A stretch of DNA of 64,000 bases. Origin: VXNE01 sp965200505. Its GTDB lineage: Bacteria; Pseudomonadota; Gammaproteobacteria; Pseudomonadales; Azotimanducaceae. The translations under genes were made by a program, and so were the position numbers. The stretch spans positions 1,054,001 to 1,118,000 of the forward strand of contig OZ241343.1 in the NCBI GenBank assembly GCA_965200505.1, given 5' to 3'. Shown piece by piece: positions 8,651 through 15,947 of this stretch. A model generated the notes under the pieces. The model was not told where the DNA came from. It made no database searches and saw nothing but the letters and a program-made list of their open reading frames with translations. How positions within the stretch are numbered: the first letter of the stretch is position 1; each line of letters starts with the position of its first letter.

Positions 8651-9298
8651 ATGGAACTGAACCAACCAAGCCTTCAACCCATAATCTATTGCATTGAGGG
8701 TCACTGGTACTGGCCGCCCGAAGAAGATGATCAGTCCGCAGAGCCCTCTGTAGCAGGTGATCCGTCCACAGAGCCATCTGTGGAGCCATTGCTCCAGATG
8801 CTGCAACGGCAGAGTCTTTGGAAGTACGTGAGACGTAACGCCGCAACTGCCGACGAACTGTTCTATTGGATGAAGAACGAGTGGAGTAGATGTGCGTCCG
8901 GGTCGATTTTGTATTTCGCAACACACGGTCGCGAAGGCCAGATTTGGCTGAGCAAATCTTCTGGTGTGCTGATCGAACAGTTCGCGATGGAGGAAATTGA
9001 CTGCAGAGGAAGTCTTGTTCACTTCAGTAGCTGCTCAACACTTGCTTGCGATAAGGAACGCATTACCCGCTTCATGGAAGATACCGGAGCAGTAGCGGTA
9101 TCAGGCTACCGCGCCGACGTTGGGTGGACATCTGAGGCCGAGCGGCCTGCTGCTATACTTGACCTAAATCTTCTCAGCGAGATCAGGGAATCGAGGATTA
9201 ACTTGAACAACAGAAGTTCCAGAAAAAAGTTGGAGGGCTTGAAGGAAAAACTGAAAAAGAGGTTTGACAATTGCGACTTTGATCTACATCTGAAGTAA
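8651..9298 (+). CDS. DUF6642-type protein with caspase/CHAT-like His-Gly and Cys motifs
   Basis: 215 residues; GGAG at 8639-8642 supports ATG 8651. The core pattern 'SILYFATHGREG' (H92-G93) and 'SLVHFSSCSTLA' (C128) has the strand-then-dyad spacing of the caspase/CHAT protease fold, and the overall pattern ('IEGHWYW', 'VSGYRADVGW') matches what I recall of DUF6642. Residues 28-45 are a repeat-like insert (EPSV-AGDPST-EPSVEP) absent from the family pattern as I remember it. The C-terminus is a Lys/Arg-rich helix. Base composition is clearly lower in GC than the flanking operon, suggesting transfer. It ends directly against the DUF433 start. Protease activity is inferred, not shown. Confidence 0.6.
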   Translation: MELNQPSLQPIIYCIEGHWYWPPEEDDQSAEPSVAGDPSTEPSVEPLLQMLQRQSLWKYVRRNAATADELFYWMKNEWSRCASGSILYFATHGREGQIWLSKSSGVLIEQFAMEEIDCRGSLVHFSSCSTLACDKERITRFMEDTGAVAVSGYRADVGWTSEAERPAAILDLNLLSEIRESRINLNNRSSRKKLEGLKEKLKKRFDNCDFDLHLK

Positions 9299-9580
9299 GT
9301 GCCCGTGCCCGAGCGCCCCAACCTTCCACCGCACCCGGACGAAGTGTTTCTTTCAACGCCGGCAGTTCGCGGAGGCGTCGCCTGCTTCACAGGCACCCGA
9401 GTGGGCGTCTCCCAGCTACTCGGCTACCTTCGCGACGGCTACACCATCGACGACTTCCTCCGCGACTTCCCCACCGTTAGGAAGGAGCAAGCGCAGTTCG
9501 CGATTGAACGGATCGACAACGAGTACATCAAAGCCATCGAGCAGGCCCAGCGTAGGCGAACGCACGAGAGCGCTGGTTGA
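9299..9580 (+). CDS. DUF433 domain protein (antitoxin-like)
   Basis: 93 residues, starting at GTG 9299, the base after the upstream TAA; GTG 9305 is in frame two codons later. The DUF433 core is clear: 'FLSTPAVRGGVACFTGTRVGV' (split by a short variation), then 'LLGYLRDGYTIDDFLRDFP'. This small winged-helix domain usually acts as the antitoxin-like partner of a PIN-like DUF5615 protein; none follows here. Its zero-spacing arrangement with the DUF6642 gene suggests that the two form one transcriptional unit. Confidence 0.75.
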   Translation: MPVPERPNLPPHPDEVFLSTPAVRGGVACFTGTRVGVSQLLGYLRDGYTIDDFLRDFPTVRKEQAQFAIERIDNEYIKAIEQAQRRRTHESAG

Positions 9581-9591
9581 CGAGTGCCAAT

Positions 9592-9960
9592 TCACTGGCC
9601 GTCGCTCCTCTGCGCTCCAGCCCCGCCACCTTCCGCCAGCCCGAGGGCGAGATAGGTCGCTGCTAACTCGTTCAAGCTCACGCCCTCTGCTGCGGCGCGT
9701 GTCGCCAGCCGGCGGTGCAGGCTCTTGGGGATGTGCTGCACGAACTGGCCGCTGTAGGTCTTGGGCGGCGGCAAATCGCCTCGGTCCTCCCGTTCCGCTG
9801 TTGCCCACGCCTTGAAGGCGTCATGCGCTTCGGCGATGGCGGCTTCAATCGTCTCTCCTTCCGCCATGCAGCCGGGCAGGTCGGGAACGGTCACCAGAAA
9901 GCCGCCGCCTTCTTCGAGGGGGAGCGGTTCGATGCAAATGGCGTGGTCTTCCAATCTCAT
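9592..9960 (-). CDS. hicB: HicB family antitoxin-like protein
   Basis: 122 residues. The N-terminal HicB fold is seen in 'GGFLVTVPDLPGCMAEGETIEAAIAEAHDAF'-type sequence (core 'VPDLPGCMAEGETIEAA'). The C-terminal ribbon-helix-helix reads 'IPKSLHRRLATRAAAEGVSLN' with 'ELAATYLALGL'. It lies convergent to the DUF433 gene and 77 bp downstream of the ankyrin gene. No HicA toxin precedes it; only a 25-codon ORF ending in ATGA at its start codon does. It is therefore an orphan antitoxin or a solitary regulator. Confidence 0.82.
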   Translation of the reverse strand: MRLEDHAICIEPLPLEEGGGFLVTVPDLPGCMAEGETIEAAIAEAHDAFKAWATAEREDRGDLPPPKTYSGQFVQHIPKSLHRRLATRAAAEGVSLNELAATYLALGLAEGGGAGAQRSDGQ

Positions 9961-10037
9961 GGCGCTGCCTCGATCTGCTGCAACGTCAGGTCATAGACAC
10001 CCGCGACAGTAGCACGTTCTCTGCCGACCGCCACCCC

Positions 10038-11297
10038 CTACAGGCGCTCCATGTTGGGTGCATCGGGCCAGCGATCGCGGCCGAGGTGGATCACCACGTT
10101 CTTCACCAGCGGCGGGCGTTTCGGCGCACCGTACACCTTGCGGCGGTCCAACATGCGCAGCAGGGCGGAGACATGGTGGCCGAAGCGTTGGTCCGCATCC
10201 ACCTGGACTTCGTCCGCGAACTTGATGACAAGCAACATGTGGGTTGCCTTCACCCTATTGCGGTTGCGACGGATCGGAATGCTCCAGGTCACATCGGCGT
10301 AGCGCCACTCCAAGGGCACCCAGTCCACCGGCACGAGCACCATCTTGTCGAGGTCGAAGCGATCGAGCCAGTTGGGCGGCTCCGAGTTGGCCACAAAACC
10401 CGTCAGGAGGTCCTTGGCAAGGGCGGCGTACGAGAACAGCTGTGCCATCCGATGCGGTGGAGGCCGTCGCGCCCAAGTGCGTTCCAGAACTGGCACCAGC
10501 GCTTCCTGCTGGCCCAGTTTGGCCTTCAACACCGCTTTCAGGGCCAAACGAACCTCCACCGTATGTTGTCCGCCGCGCCGGCGCAGCAGGTCGGCTGTGG
10601 CGTGGGATTTCTTCGCCACCGCTTGGTCGAGGGGAGTCAACCCTTCCTCGATGGTCACCGCGTTCACGTCCGCGCTGTGGTCCAAGAGCCGGTCGGCCAC
10701 GCCCGGCGAGTTCCCCTGCGCGGCGACATGCAGGGCGGTGAGGTTGTCTTGGGCCTTGATGTGAACGCTTGCGCCCGCCGTCAGCAGCAGGTCCACCGTG
10801 GCGACGGCGTTGTGGAGGGCGGCGACGTGCAGCGGCGATGCGTCGAACTCGTCCGGGTGGTTGACGTCCGCGTGGTGCAGCAAGAGCACGAATGCGGTGT
10901 CCTGAGCGTTGAAGCGAGCCGCCATGTGCAAAGGCGTCCACTTGGAGACGGCGGGCAATGTGGCGTGCTTGTCCGCGCCGCCCTTCACCAGCGCGAGCGC
11001 CGCCTGTGCCGCGTTGACCATGCAGGCGAGGTGCAGCGGCGTCTCGCCGGCGCAGATTCCGAAATCGATGCCGAAGCCGGCGAGGAACTTCGTCAATGTC
11101 TCGTCCTCGACGTCGCCTTCCGGCAGCCGGGCCTGCGCGTTGGCCCCGCGCCGTAGCAGCGCGTTGACGAGGCCGGGCAGATTCAGGATGGCGGCGTAAT
11201 GCAGGTCACACCAGCCATGCTGATCGACAACACAGGGTTCGAGCTCGCGGTTCAAGGCGCGGCGGAGCGCCAGCGGCGTTGGCTTTCGGGTCGTCAT
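10038..11297 (-). CDS. Ankyrin-repeat protein with unidentified C-terminal domain
   Basis: 419 residues. About five to six ankyrin repeats span residues 25-250, for example 'GWCDLHYAAILNLPGLVNALL', 'GETPLHLACMVNAAQAAL', 'WTPLHMAARFNAQDTAFVLL', 'ASPLHVAALHNAVATVDLLL' and 'LTALHVAAQGNSPGVADRLL'. Residues 250-419 are a separate, basic, Trp-rich domain ('YADVTWSIPIRRNRNR', 'VIHLGRDRWPDAP') that I do not recognise. No signal peptide, so probably cytoplasmic, acting by protein binding. It lies in the accessory island next to hicB and RM locus 1. Confidence 0.85.
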   Translation of the reverse strand: MTTRKPTPLALRRALNRELEPCVVDQHGWCDLHYAAILNLPGLVNALLRRGANAQARLPEGDVEDETLTKFLAGFGIDFGICAGETPLHLACMVNAAQAALALVKGGADKHATLPAVSKWTPLHMAARFNAQDTAFVLLLHHADVNHPDEFDASPLHVAALHNAVATVDLLLTAGASVHIKAQDNLTALHVAAQGNSPGVADRLLDHSADVNAVTIEEGLTPLDQAVAKKSHATADLLRRRGGQHTVEVRLALKAVLKAKLGQQEALVPVLERTWARRPPPHRMAQLFSYAALAKDLLTGFVANSEPPNWLDRFDLDKMVLVPVDWVPLEWRYADVTWSIPIRRNRNRVKATHMLLVIKFADEVQVDADQRFGHHVSALLRMLDRRKVYGAPKRPPLVKNVVIHLGRDRWPDAPNMERL

Positions 11298-11469
11298 CGG
11301 GCACCTGCTGTGCGGCGGCGTGTTCCGGTCCGGTGGGTGCCAACCTAGGGGGTCGTTTCGCCAGTGTATGTAGGAGATCGTCCATTCTTCTTGTAAGCCA
11401 AGAGCGCTGCGGGTGGCAGCGGCTGCCTACGCCGGGCCTCACGGCTCGCTCGTGAGCCCGCCAAGACCG

Positions 11470-11499
11470 TTGACAGCCGGTCAGAGAAGGCGGAATACT
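11470..11499 (+). promoter_or_regulatory. Sigma70-type promoter of the RM locus 1 methyltransferase
   Basis: A perfect -35 TTGACA at 11470-11475 is followed after 18 bp by AATACT at 11494-11499 (17 bp if GAATAC is taken). It leaves a leader of about 55 nt before GTG 11560, which has GGAG at 11550-11553. The rest of 11298-11559 holds no gene that I can support. Confidence 0.55.
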
Positions 11500-11559
11500 C
11501 CGGCCCGTGGGAACTTGAGGCCGAGGGCGGCCGCCAACAGACGAACATTGGAGTTGACC

Positions 11560-12498
11560 GTGGCCACCACCAAATCGTCGCAGATCAGCTTAAGGGGCGC
11601 GTCTGTATTGCATGGAAACTGCCTCGACTGGATACCCAAATTGCCGGAACACAGCGTGGATGTGGTCGTTACCAGCCCGCCGTACTGGGGCCAGCGGCAG
11701 TCACTAGGAGTGGGCACGGAGGAGGATCCTAGGGAATATGTTGACTTCTTGACCAACGTTTTCGAGTGCCTTCTTTCCAAGCTCAAGGAGCATGCCATTG
11801 TCTGGATCAACCTCGGAGATGCCTACAACACGCCAGTAAACTGGAGTGCAAAGGACTATGTATATAGCTCCTTGGGGCCTAACGGGATTGGTTTCGATCC
11901 CAACAACGCTGCTTACAAAAAGCCGCGTTTCAAACGACGGGCGTTTGTCGATAGAGAAGTGCCCTGGCTGCGATATGGCAATCTACTCATGCTTCCACAG
12001 CGCCTCCTGATGGCGCTGACGGAACGCGGCTACCTGTACCGCGGGGAGGTCATCTGGTCAAAGAAGAACGCCATGCCTGAGGGCAAGTGTCGCCGACCAC
12101 ATCGCAAGCATGAGTCTGTTTACTTGCTAGCTAGGAGCGAGCGTCACACGTTCCGGACCTCTCCACCGGTGTCGAGCGTATGGAGTTTCTCGAACGAGAG
12201 CATCTCTGGATTACAGCATCGCTCCCGTTTCCCCACGGAGTTGCCGAAGCGTTGCATCGACGCGTATGGCAGGCACGGCGCCGACGTGGTGGTTGTGGAT
12301 CCGTTCGCCGGATCGGGCACCACGGGGCTCGCCGCCCTGCAGCTCGGTTGCACTTTCGTCGGTTTCGAAATCGAACCCGCACAGGCGGCCGCGGCCATGG
12401 CACGGCTAGACGATGCGGCTAGGAAACGGACGTTGCCGCTCAGCGATTCGCAGAGTGGGCCCGCAGGAACCGGACGAAGTCATCGTCTGGATCTCTAA
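11560..12498 (+). CDS. Type II DNA methyltransferase, beta class (N4-cytosine type likely)
   Basis: 312 residues from GTG 11560, chosen because GGAG sits six bases upstream and the methylase fold starts at once. Motif IV 'TSPPYW' is at 38-43 and motif I 'DPFAGSGTT' at 247-255, so the order is catalytic-before-SAM (beta class). The S/TSPPYW form favours N4-cytosine over N6-adenine. The last 59 bp overlap the tail of the opposite-strand nuclease gene, giving a short low-complexity C-terminus. It modifies the site cut by the partner at 12440-13540. Confidence 0.85.
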   Translation: MATTKSSQISLRGASVLHGNCLDWIPKLPEHSVDVVVTSPPYWGQRQSLGVGTEEDPREYVDFLTNVFECLLSKLKEHAIVWINLGDAYNTPVNWSAKDYVYSSLGPNGIGFDPNNAAYKKPRFKRRAFVDREVPWLRYGNLLMLPQRLLMALTERGYLYRGEVIWSKKNAMPEGKCRRPHRKHESVYLLARSERHTFRTSPPVSSVWSFSNESISGLQHRSRFPTELPKRCIDAYGRHGADVVVVDPFAGSGTTGLAALQLGCTFVGFEIEPAQAAAAMARLDDAARKRTLPLSDSQSGPAGTGRSHRLDL

Positions 12499-13540
12499 AG
12501 TCGCAGATGCGTATCCTCGCCACGGCCCCTTTGCTCATCGTGGGGACTGTGTTGGAGTTGTACGAGAAACACGCGGAAAAGTGTCCGTATTCCTCAAAGT
12601 CACGCCGTTTCTCGCTATGGGAGGCGTTGGCGGCATCGCCGAACTCTCCCCGATTTACGGGGTTGGCAGACGGAAAGCTCTTGCAGTCCATCGTACAGAA
12701 AATGGAGAGATATCCAGCTTGAATGAGGGCTTGGCTCATGGGTACGTCATCCGTGCGCCTTTCCGCAATGCTGGCCTTAACATGAACAACACCAAGCAGC
12801 TCTTCGGATCGGTCGGGTTGGTGGGTCACTAAGATGTCGGCTTTGTCGGGGATTAAGAACGGGTCGCTAATGGTTCCGAGAAAGGACTCCTTCTCGGCCT
12901 TGGTTCCGATCTTCAGCACGATCCCATGGGGCTGTAGCGCCGACATGTAATGCCTCACAAAGACTCTTTCGAGCGCCCAACCGCTTGTTCTCTTCCAGCT
13001 TTGTTCCAAATTCAGTCTAGCGTTCGCCGGTGGGTGATTGGCTGGATCGCAGTAGATGCGGCGAATCAAAAAAGTCCACAAGTCCGATGGGTTCGCATTC
13101 GGCCATTGCGAAGTTGCGACGATGAATGCGGCAGCGACCGCATCGGCACTGCTCCCTGGTTCCGCAAGGCCTGATCGCATGACGTTCAGGACCTCGTCGA
13201 ACTCCGAACGGGTTCCGTCAAGGACGTATTGGGCATCATGCTGATCGTACTTGAATCTGACGGTGAGTTGACCATCGGACTCGAACGCGACCACACCGTT
13301 GTCCGAACGGGAGGCCGGAAGTTGCTCGTCGGGCCCTGAGAATAGGATGGCCACGGACGTCTGTAGCGCTCGCGCCAGTTGGGCGATGGTTGAGAGGCTC
13401 GGATTGCGCTCTCCTCGCTCCACGCCGCCGACGTAAGACCTGTCCAGTCCGGCGGCGGCTCCAAGCGCCTCTTGCGTGAGCCCCAGAGCTTCGCGCAGCC
13501 GCCGCACGTTTCGGCCGAACTGCGTTTTGGGGTTGTCCAT
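12440..13540 (-). CDS. HTH-type regulator fused to a type II restriction endonuclease (BsaWI-like)
   Basis: 366 residues from ATG 13540. Residues 7-64 are an XRE helix-turn-helix ('LGLTQEALGAAAGLDRSYVG' and 'VERGERNPSLSTIAQLARAL') like restriction-controller proteins. Residues about 145-290 hold a PD-(D/E)xK-like core: E191 in 'SGWALERVFV', D235 in 'PDKADILV', and 'VVHVKASIAERRTDD' with K255, then 'YLSIFCTMDCKSFP'. The 'VKxSxxER' signature recalls the BsaWI family from memory. It runs tail to tail into the methyltransferase, overlapping by 59 bp. A fused controller could time nuclease expression after methylation. Confidence 0.72.
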   Translation of the reverse strand: MDNPKTQFGRNVRRLREALGLTQEALGAAAGLDRSYVGGVERGERNPSLSTIAQLARALQTSVAILFSGPDEQLPASRSDNGVVAFESDGQLTVRFKYDQHDAQYVLDGTRSEFDEVLNVMRSGLAEPGSSADAVAAAFIVATSQWPNANPSDLWTFLIRRIYCDPANHPPANARLNLEQSWKRTSGWALERVFVRHYMSALQPHGIVLKIGTKAEKESFLGTISDPFLIPDKADILVTHQPDRSEELLGVVHVKASIAERRTDDVPMSQALIQAGYLSIFCTMDCKSFPSANPVNRGEFGDAANASHSEKRRDFEEYGHFSACFSYNSNTVPTMSKGAVARIRICDFRDPDDDFVRFLRAHSANR

Positions 13541-13719
13541 GCAGGACAACTCTGCGACACGAGGCTAAGCGAATCTACGGACTAATCGTACCATCTGGCC
13601 CGTAAGTGGGCTTCGATTTCCGGGCAACGGCCTCAAACCTTGCCATCGCGCCTTGCCCGCACACCCGCCAGACTCGATAATGCGCCCCATCCTCCCTCCA
13701 CCGATAGGCGACTGGTCAC

Positions 13720-15198
13720 GTGGCACTGCCGACCCTTGACGATTACTTCCCGGATTGGAAAGAGCGCGAAGCGCTCGCCGAGGCGATGATTCCGATCATC
13801 GGCAAGTTGTATCGCAACAACGTGGTGGCGTACTGCTACGGGAAAGCGTTGCATAATCAAAGTGTTACGCAACTGATGAAGGCGCACCGCTACGTTCGGC
13901 AAATCGCCCAGAACGAACTGTCGGAGTTCGAGAGCTACCCGATCCTGTCCGCCTTGGCTGAGCTGGACTTGGGGCCCTCGCACATCGATGTGGGCAAGCT
14001 CACGGTGCGCTACATGGAGGAATCCGAAGGGAAATCCAACGGCCTCACGCCCGCCAACTTCGTCGCCCGCGAGTGCGCGGAGATCGTCGGCCGCCATGTG
14101 CCGCCGCTAGAGCGCCCGCAGGACATCGTGCTCTACGGCTTCGGGCGCATCGGGCGGCTGCTCGCGCGCCTGCTCATCGAGAAGACCGGCGGCGGCGATC
14201 AACTGCGCCTGCGCGCCATCGTCGCCCGCAAGTCCTCACCGGATGATCTGTTGAAGCGCGCGAGCCTCCTACGGCGGGATTCCGTGCATGGCAGCTTCCG
14301 CGGCACCATTCGGGTGGACGAGGAAAATCAATGCATCATCGCCAACGGCAACGTCATCCACATGATCTACGCGGATGACCCCGCCACCCCGGATTACGAG
14401 TCCTACGGCATCTCGAACGCCATCGTCATCGACAACACCGGCGCATGGCGGGACGAAGCCGCCCTCAGCCGGCACTTGGCCGCCAAGGGCGCCGCCCGCG
14501 TCATCCTGACCGCCCCCGGCAAGGGGGGCATCAAGAACATCGTCTCTGGCGTGAACTCGCATCTCGTCAGCCATAATGACCGCATCCTCGCCGCCGCCTC
14601 CTGCACCACCAACGCCATCGTGCCGGTGATGAAGGCGGTGAACGACGAGTTCCGCATCGAGCATGGCCACATGGAAACCGTGCATGCCTACACCAACGAT
14701 CAGAACTTGATCGACAACTTCCACAAGAAGAACCGGCGCGGGCGCAGCGCGGCGCTCAACATGGTCATCACCGAGACCGGCGCCTCCTCCGCGGTGGTGC
14801 AACTGCTGCCGGAGCTCGCCGGCAAGCTCACCGGCAACGCCATCCGCGTGCCGACGCCGAACGTGTCGCTGGCCATCCTGAACCTCTCGCTCTCGCGGCA
14901 GACGAGCGTTGCGGAAGTGAAGGAGTTTCTGCGCGACACGGCGCTGCACTCGTCGCTGCAGCGGCAGATTGAGTATGTGGACGCGCCGGATTTCGTCTCA
15001 TCGGACTTCATCGGCCGCCGCTACGCCTGCACCGTGGATGGCGCCGCGACGATCGTGGACCAGAACCGCGCCGTGCTCTATGTGTGGTACGACAACGAGT
15101 TCGGCTACGCCTGCCAAGTGGTGCGGGTGGTGCAGAAGTGGGCGGGCATCTCGTACCCGCTCATCCCAAGGGACGTCGCGCGCACCGGCTTCGGCTGA
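13720..15198 (+). CDS. gap: Glyceraldehyde-3-phosphate dehydrogenase, long form
   Basis: 492 residues, starting at GTG 13720. Residues 1 to about 132 are an alpha-helical N-terminal extension found in a gammaproteobacterial GAPDH group. The NAD site is 'LYGFGRIGR' (138-146) and the catalytic cysteine is C295 in 'AAASCTTNAIVPV'; the active-site His is likely in 'METVHAYTNDQ'. The C-terminus carries 'VWYDNEFGYACQVVR'. It converts glyceraldehyde-3-phosphate to 1,3-bisphosphoglycerate, or runs in reverse for gluconeogenesis. It follows the RM locus with a 179-bp divergent spacer. Confidence 0.93.
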   Translation: MALPTLDDYFPDWKEREALAEAMIPIIGKLYRNNVVAYCYGKALHNQSVTQLMKAHRYVRQIAQNELSEFESYPILSALAELDLGPSHIDVGKLTVRYMEESEGKSNGLTPANFVARECAEIVGRHVPPLERPQDIVLYGFGRIGRLLARLLIEKTGGGDQLRLRAIVARKSSPDDLLKRASLLRRDSVHGSFRGTIRVDEENQCIIANGNVIHMIYADDPATPDYESYGISNAIVIDNTGAWRDEAALSRHLAAKGAARVILTAPGKGGIKNIVSGVNSHLVSHNDRILAAASCTTNAIVPVMKAVNDEFRIEHGHMETVHAYTNDQNLIDNFHKKNRRGRSAALNMVITETGASSAVVQLLPELAGKLTGNAIRVPTPNVSLAILNLSLSRQTSVAEVKEFLRDTALHSSLQRQIEYVDAPDFVSSDFIGRRYACTVDGAATIVDQNRAVLYVWYDNEFGYACQVVRVVQKWAGISYPLIPRDVARTGFG

Positions 15199-15234
15199 GC
15201 GCGGCTTGACGAAGGGCGGCGGCGGACGCAAGCC

Positions 15235-15522
15235 ATGCACATCGGCGTTCTAGGGCTCGATTTCCACCTTCCCGGCTGCGCCTCGCTGAAGGAAAAGCGC
15301 AGCCGTCTGCAGCGTCTGCGAGACAAGTTCGGGCGGGCGCCGAACCTGGCGGTGTGCGAGAGCGGCTATCAAGACGTGCATCAGCGCGCCCGGTGGGACG
15401 TCGTGGCGGTGGCGTCCAGCGCCACGGTGGTGGAACGGGCGCTTGGCGAGGTGGAAACCTGGGTGCAGGAACGCTTGGACGCCACGCTGATCAACGTCGA
15501 GCGGGAGATGCTGAGCGGTTAG
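15235..15522 (+). CDS. DUF503 (YlxP-like) protein
   Basis: 95 residues with the whole DUF503 pattern: 'HIGVLGLDFHLPGCASLKEK' then 'RLRDKFGRAPNLAVCESGYQD' and a closing amphipathic helix. These small ferredoxin-fold proteins are often next to rbfA/infB; here it follows gap by 36 bp and may be co-transcribed. Function is unsettled. Confidence 0.85.
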   Translation: MHIGVLGLDFHLPGCASLKEKRSRLQRLRDKFGRAPNLAVCESGYQDVHQRARWDVVAVASSATVVERALGEVETWVQERLDATLINVEREMLSG

Positions 15523-15551
15523 CCGCCGGCAGTTTGCGTGTGTAACTCGGC

Positions 15552-15938
15552 ATGATCCTCTGGCTCTTCGCCATCGTCGTGGCCCTTGGCCTGCTCGTTT
15601 GGCTACGCGGCATCAGCGCCAATCGGCAACGCTGGCTGCGCGAGCTCAACCTGCGCGGCACTTGGGAACTCGACGGCGGCGAAGCGACGGCGCTGTTGGA
15701 GTTCCGCGACGGCCTCGCAGCCGGCCGCTATGCCGCGCAGACCAGCGCCGGGGCCGAACGCGGCCAGTGGCGGCTCTCCGGCGACGTGCTCACCTTGACG
15801 CCAGACGGCGGAACCGCGCAGGACTATGCATTGCGCCGCTTCGAGAACGGCAGCATCGGCATCGACGGGCCGGGCCGGGAGCGCCAAATCTACGTCCGCC
15901 GCAACGACAACGTGGTGCCGCTCAAGCGCCGCTCGTAA
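15552..15938 (+). CDS. Small membrane-anchored hypothetical protein
   Basis: 128 residues. The first 19 residues (MILWLFAIVVALGLLVWLR) form one membrane anchor. The rest is a small beta-rich soluble domain ('GTWELDGGEATALLEFRDG', 'GQWRLSGDVLTLTPDGG') with a basic C-terminus, reminiscent of lipocalin-like or DUF-type stress domains, but not identifiable. It follows DUF503 by 29 bp and ends just before the convergent symporter. Confidence 0.7.
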   Translation: MILWLFAIVVALGLLVWLRGISANRQRWLRELNLRGTWELDGGEATALLEFRDGLAAGRYAAQTSAGAERGQWRLSGDVLTLTPDGGTAQDYALRRFENGSIGIDGPGRERQIYVRRNDNVVPLKRRS

Positions 15939-15947
15939 CTGGGGAGA

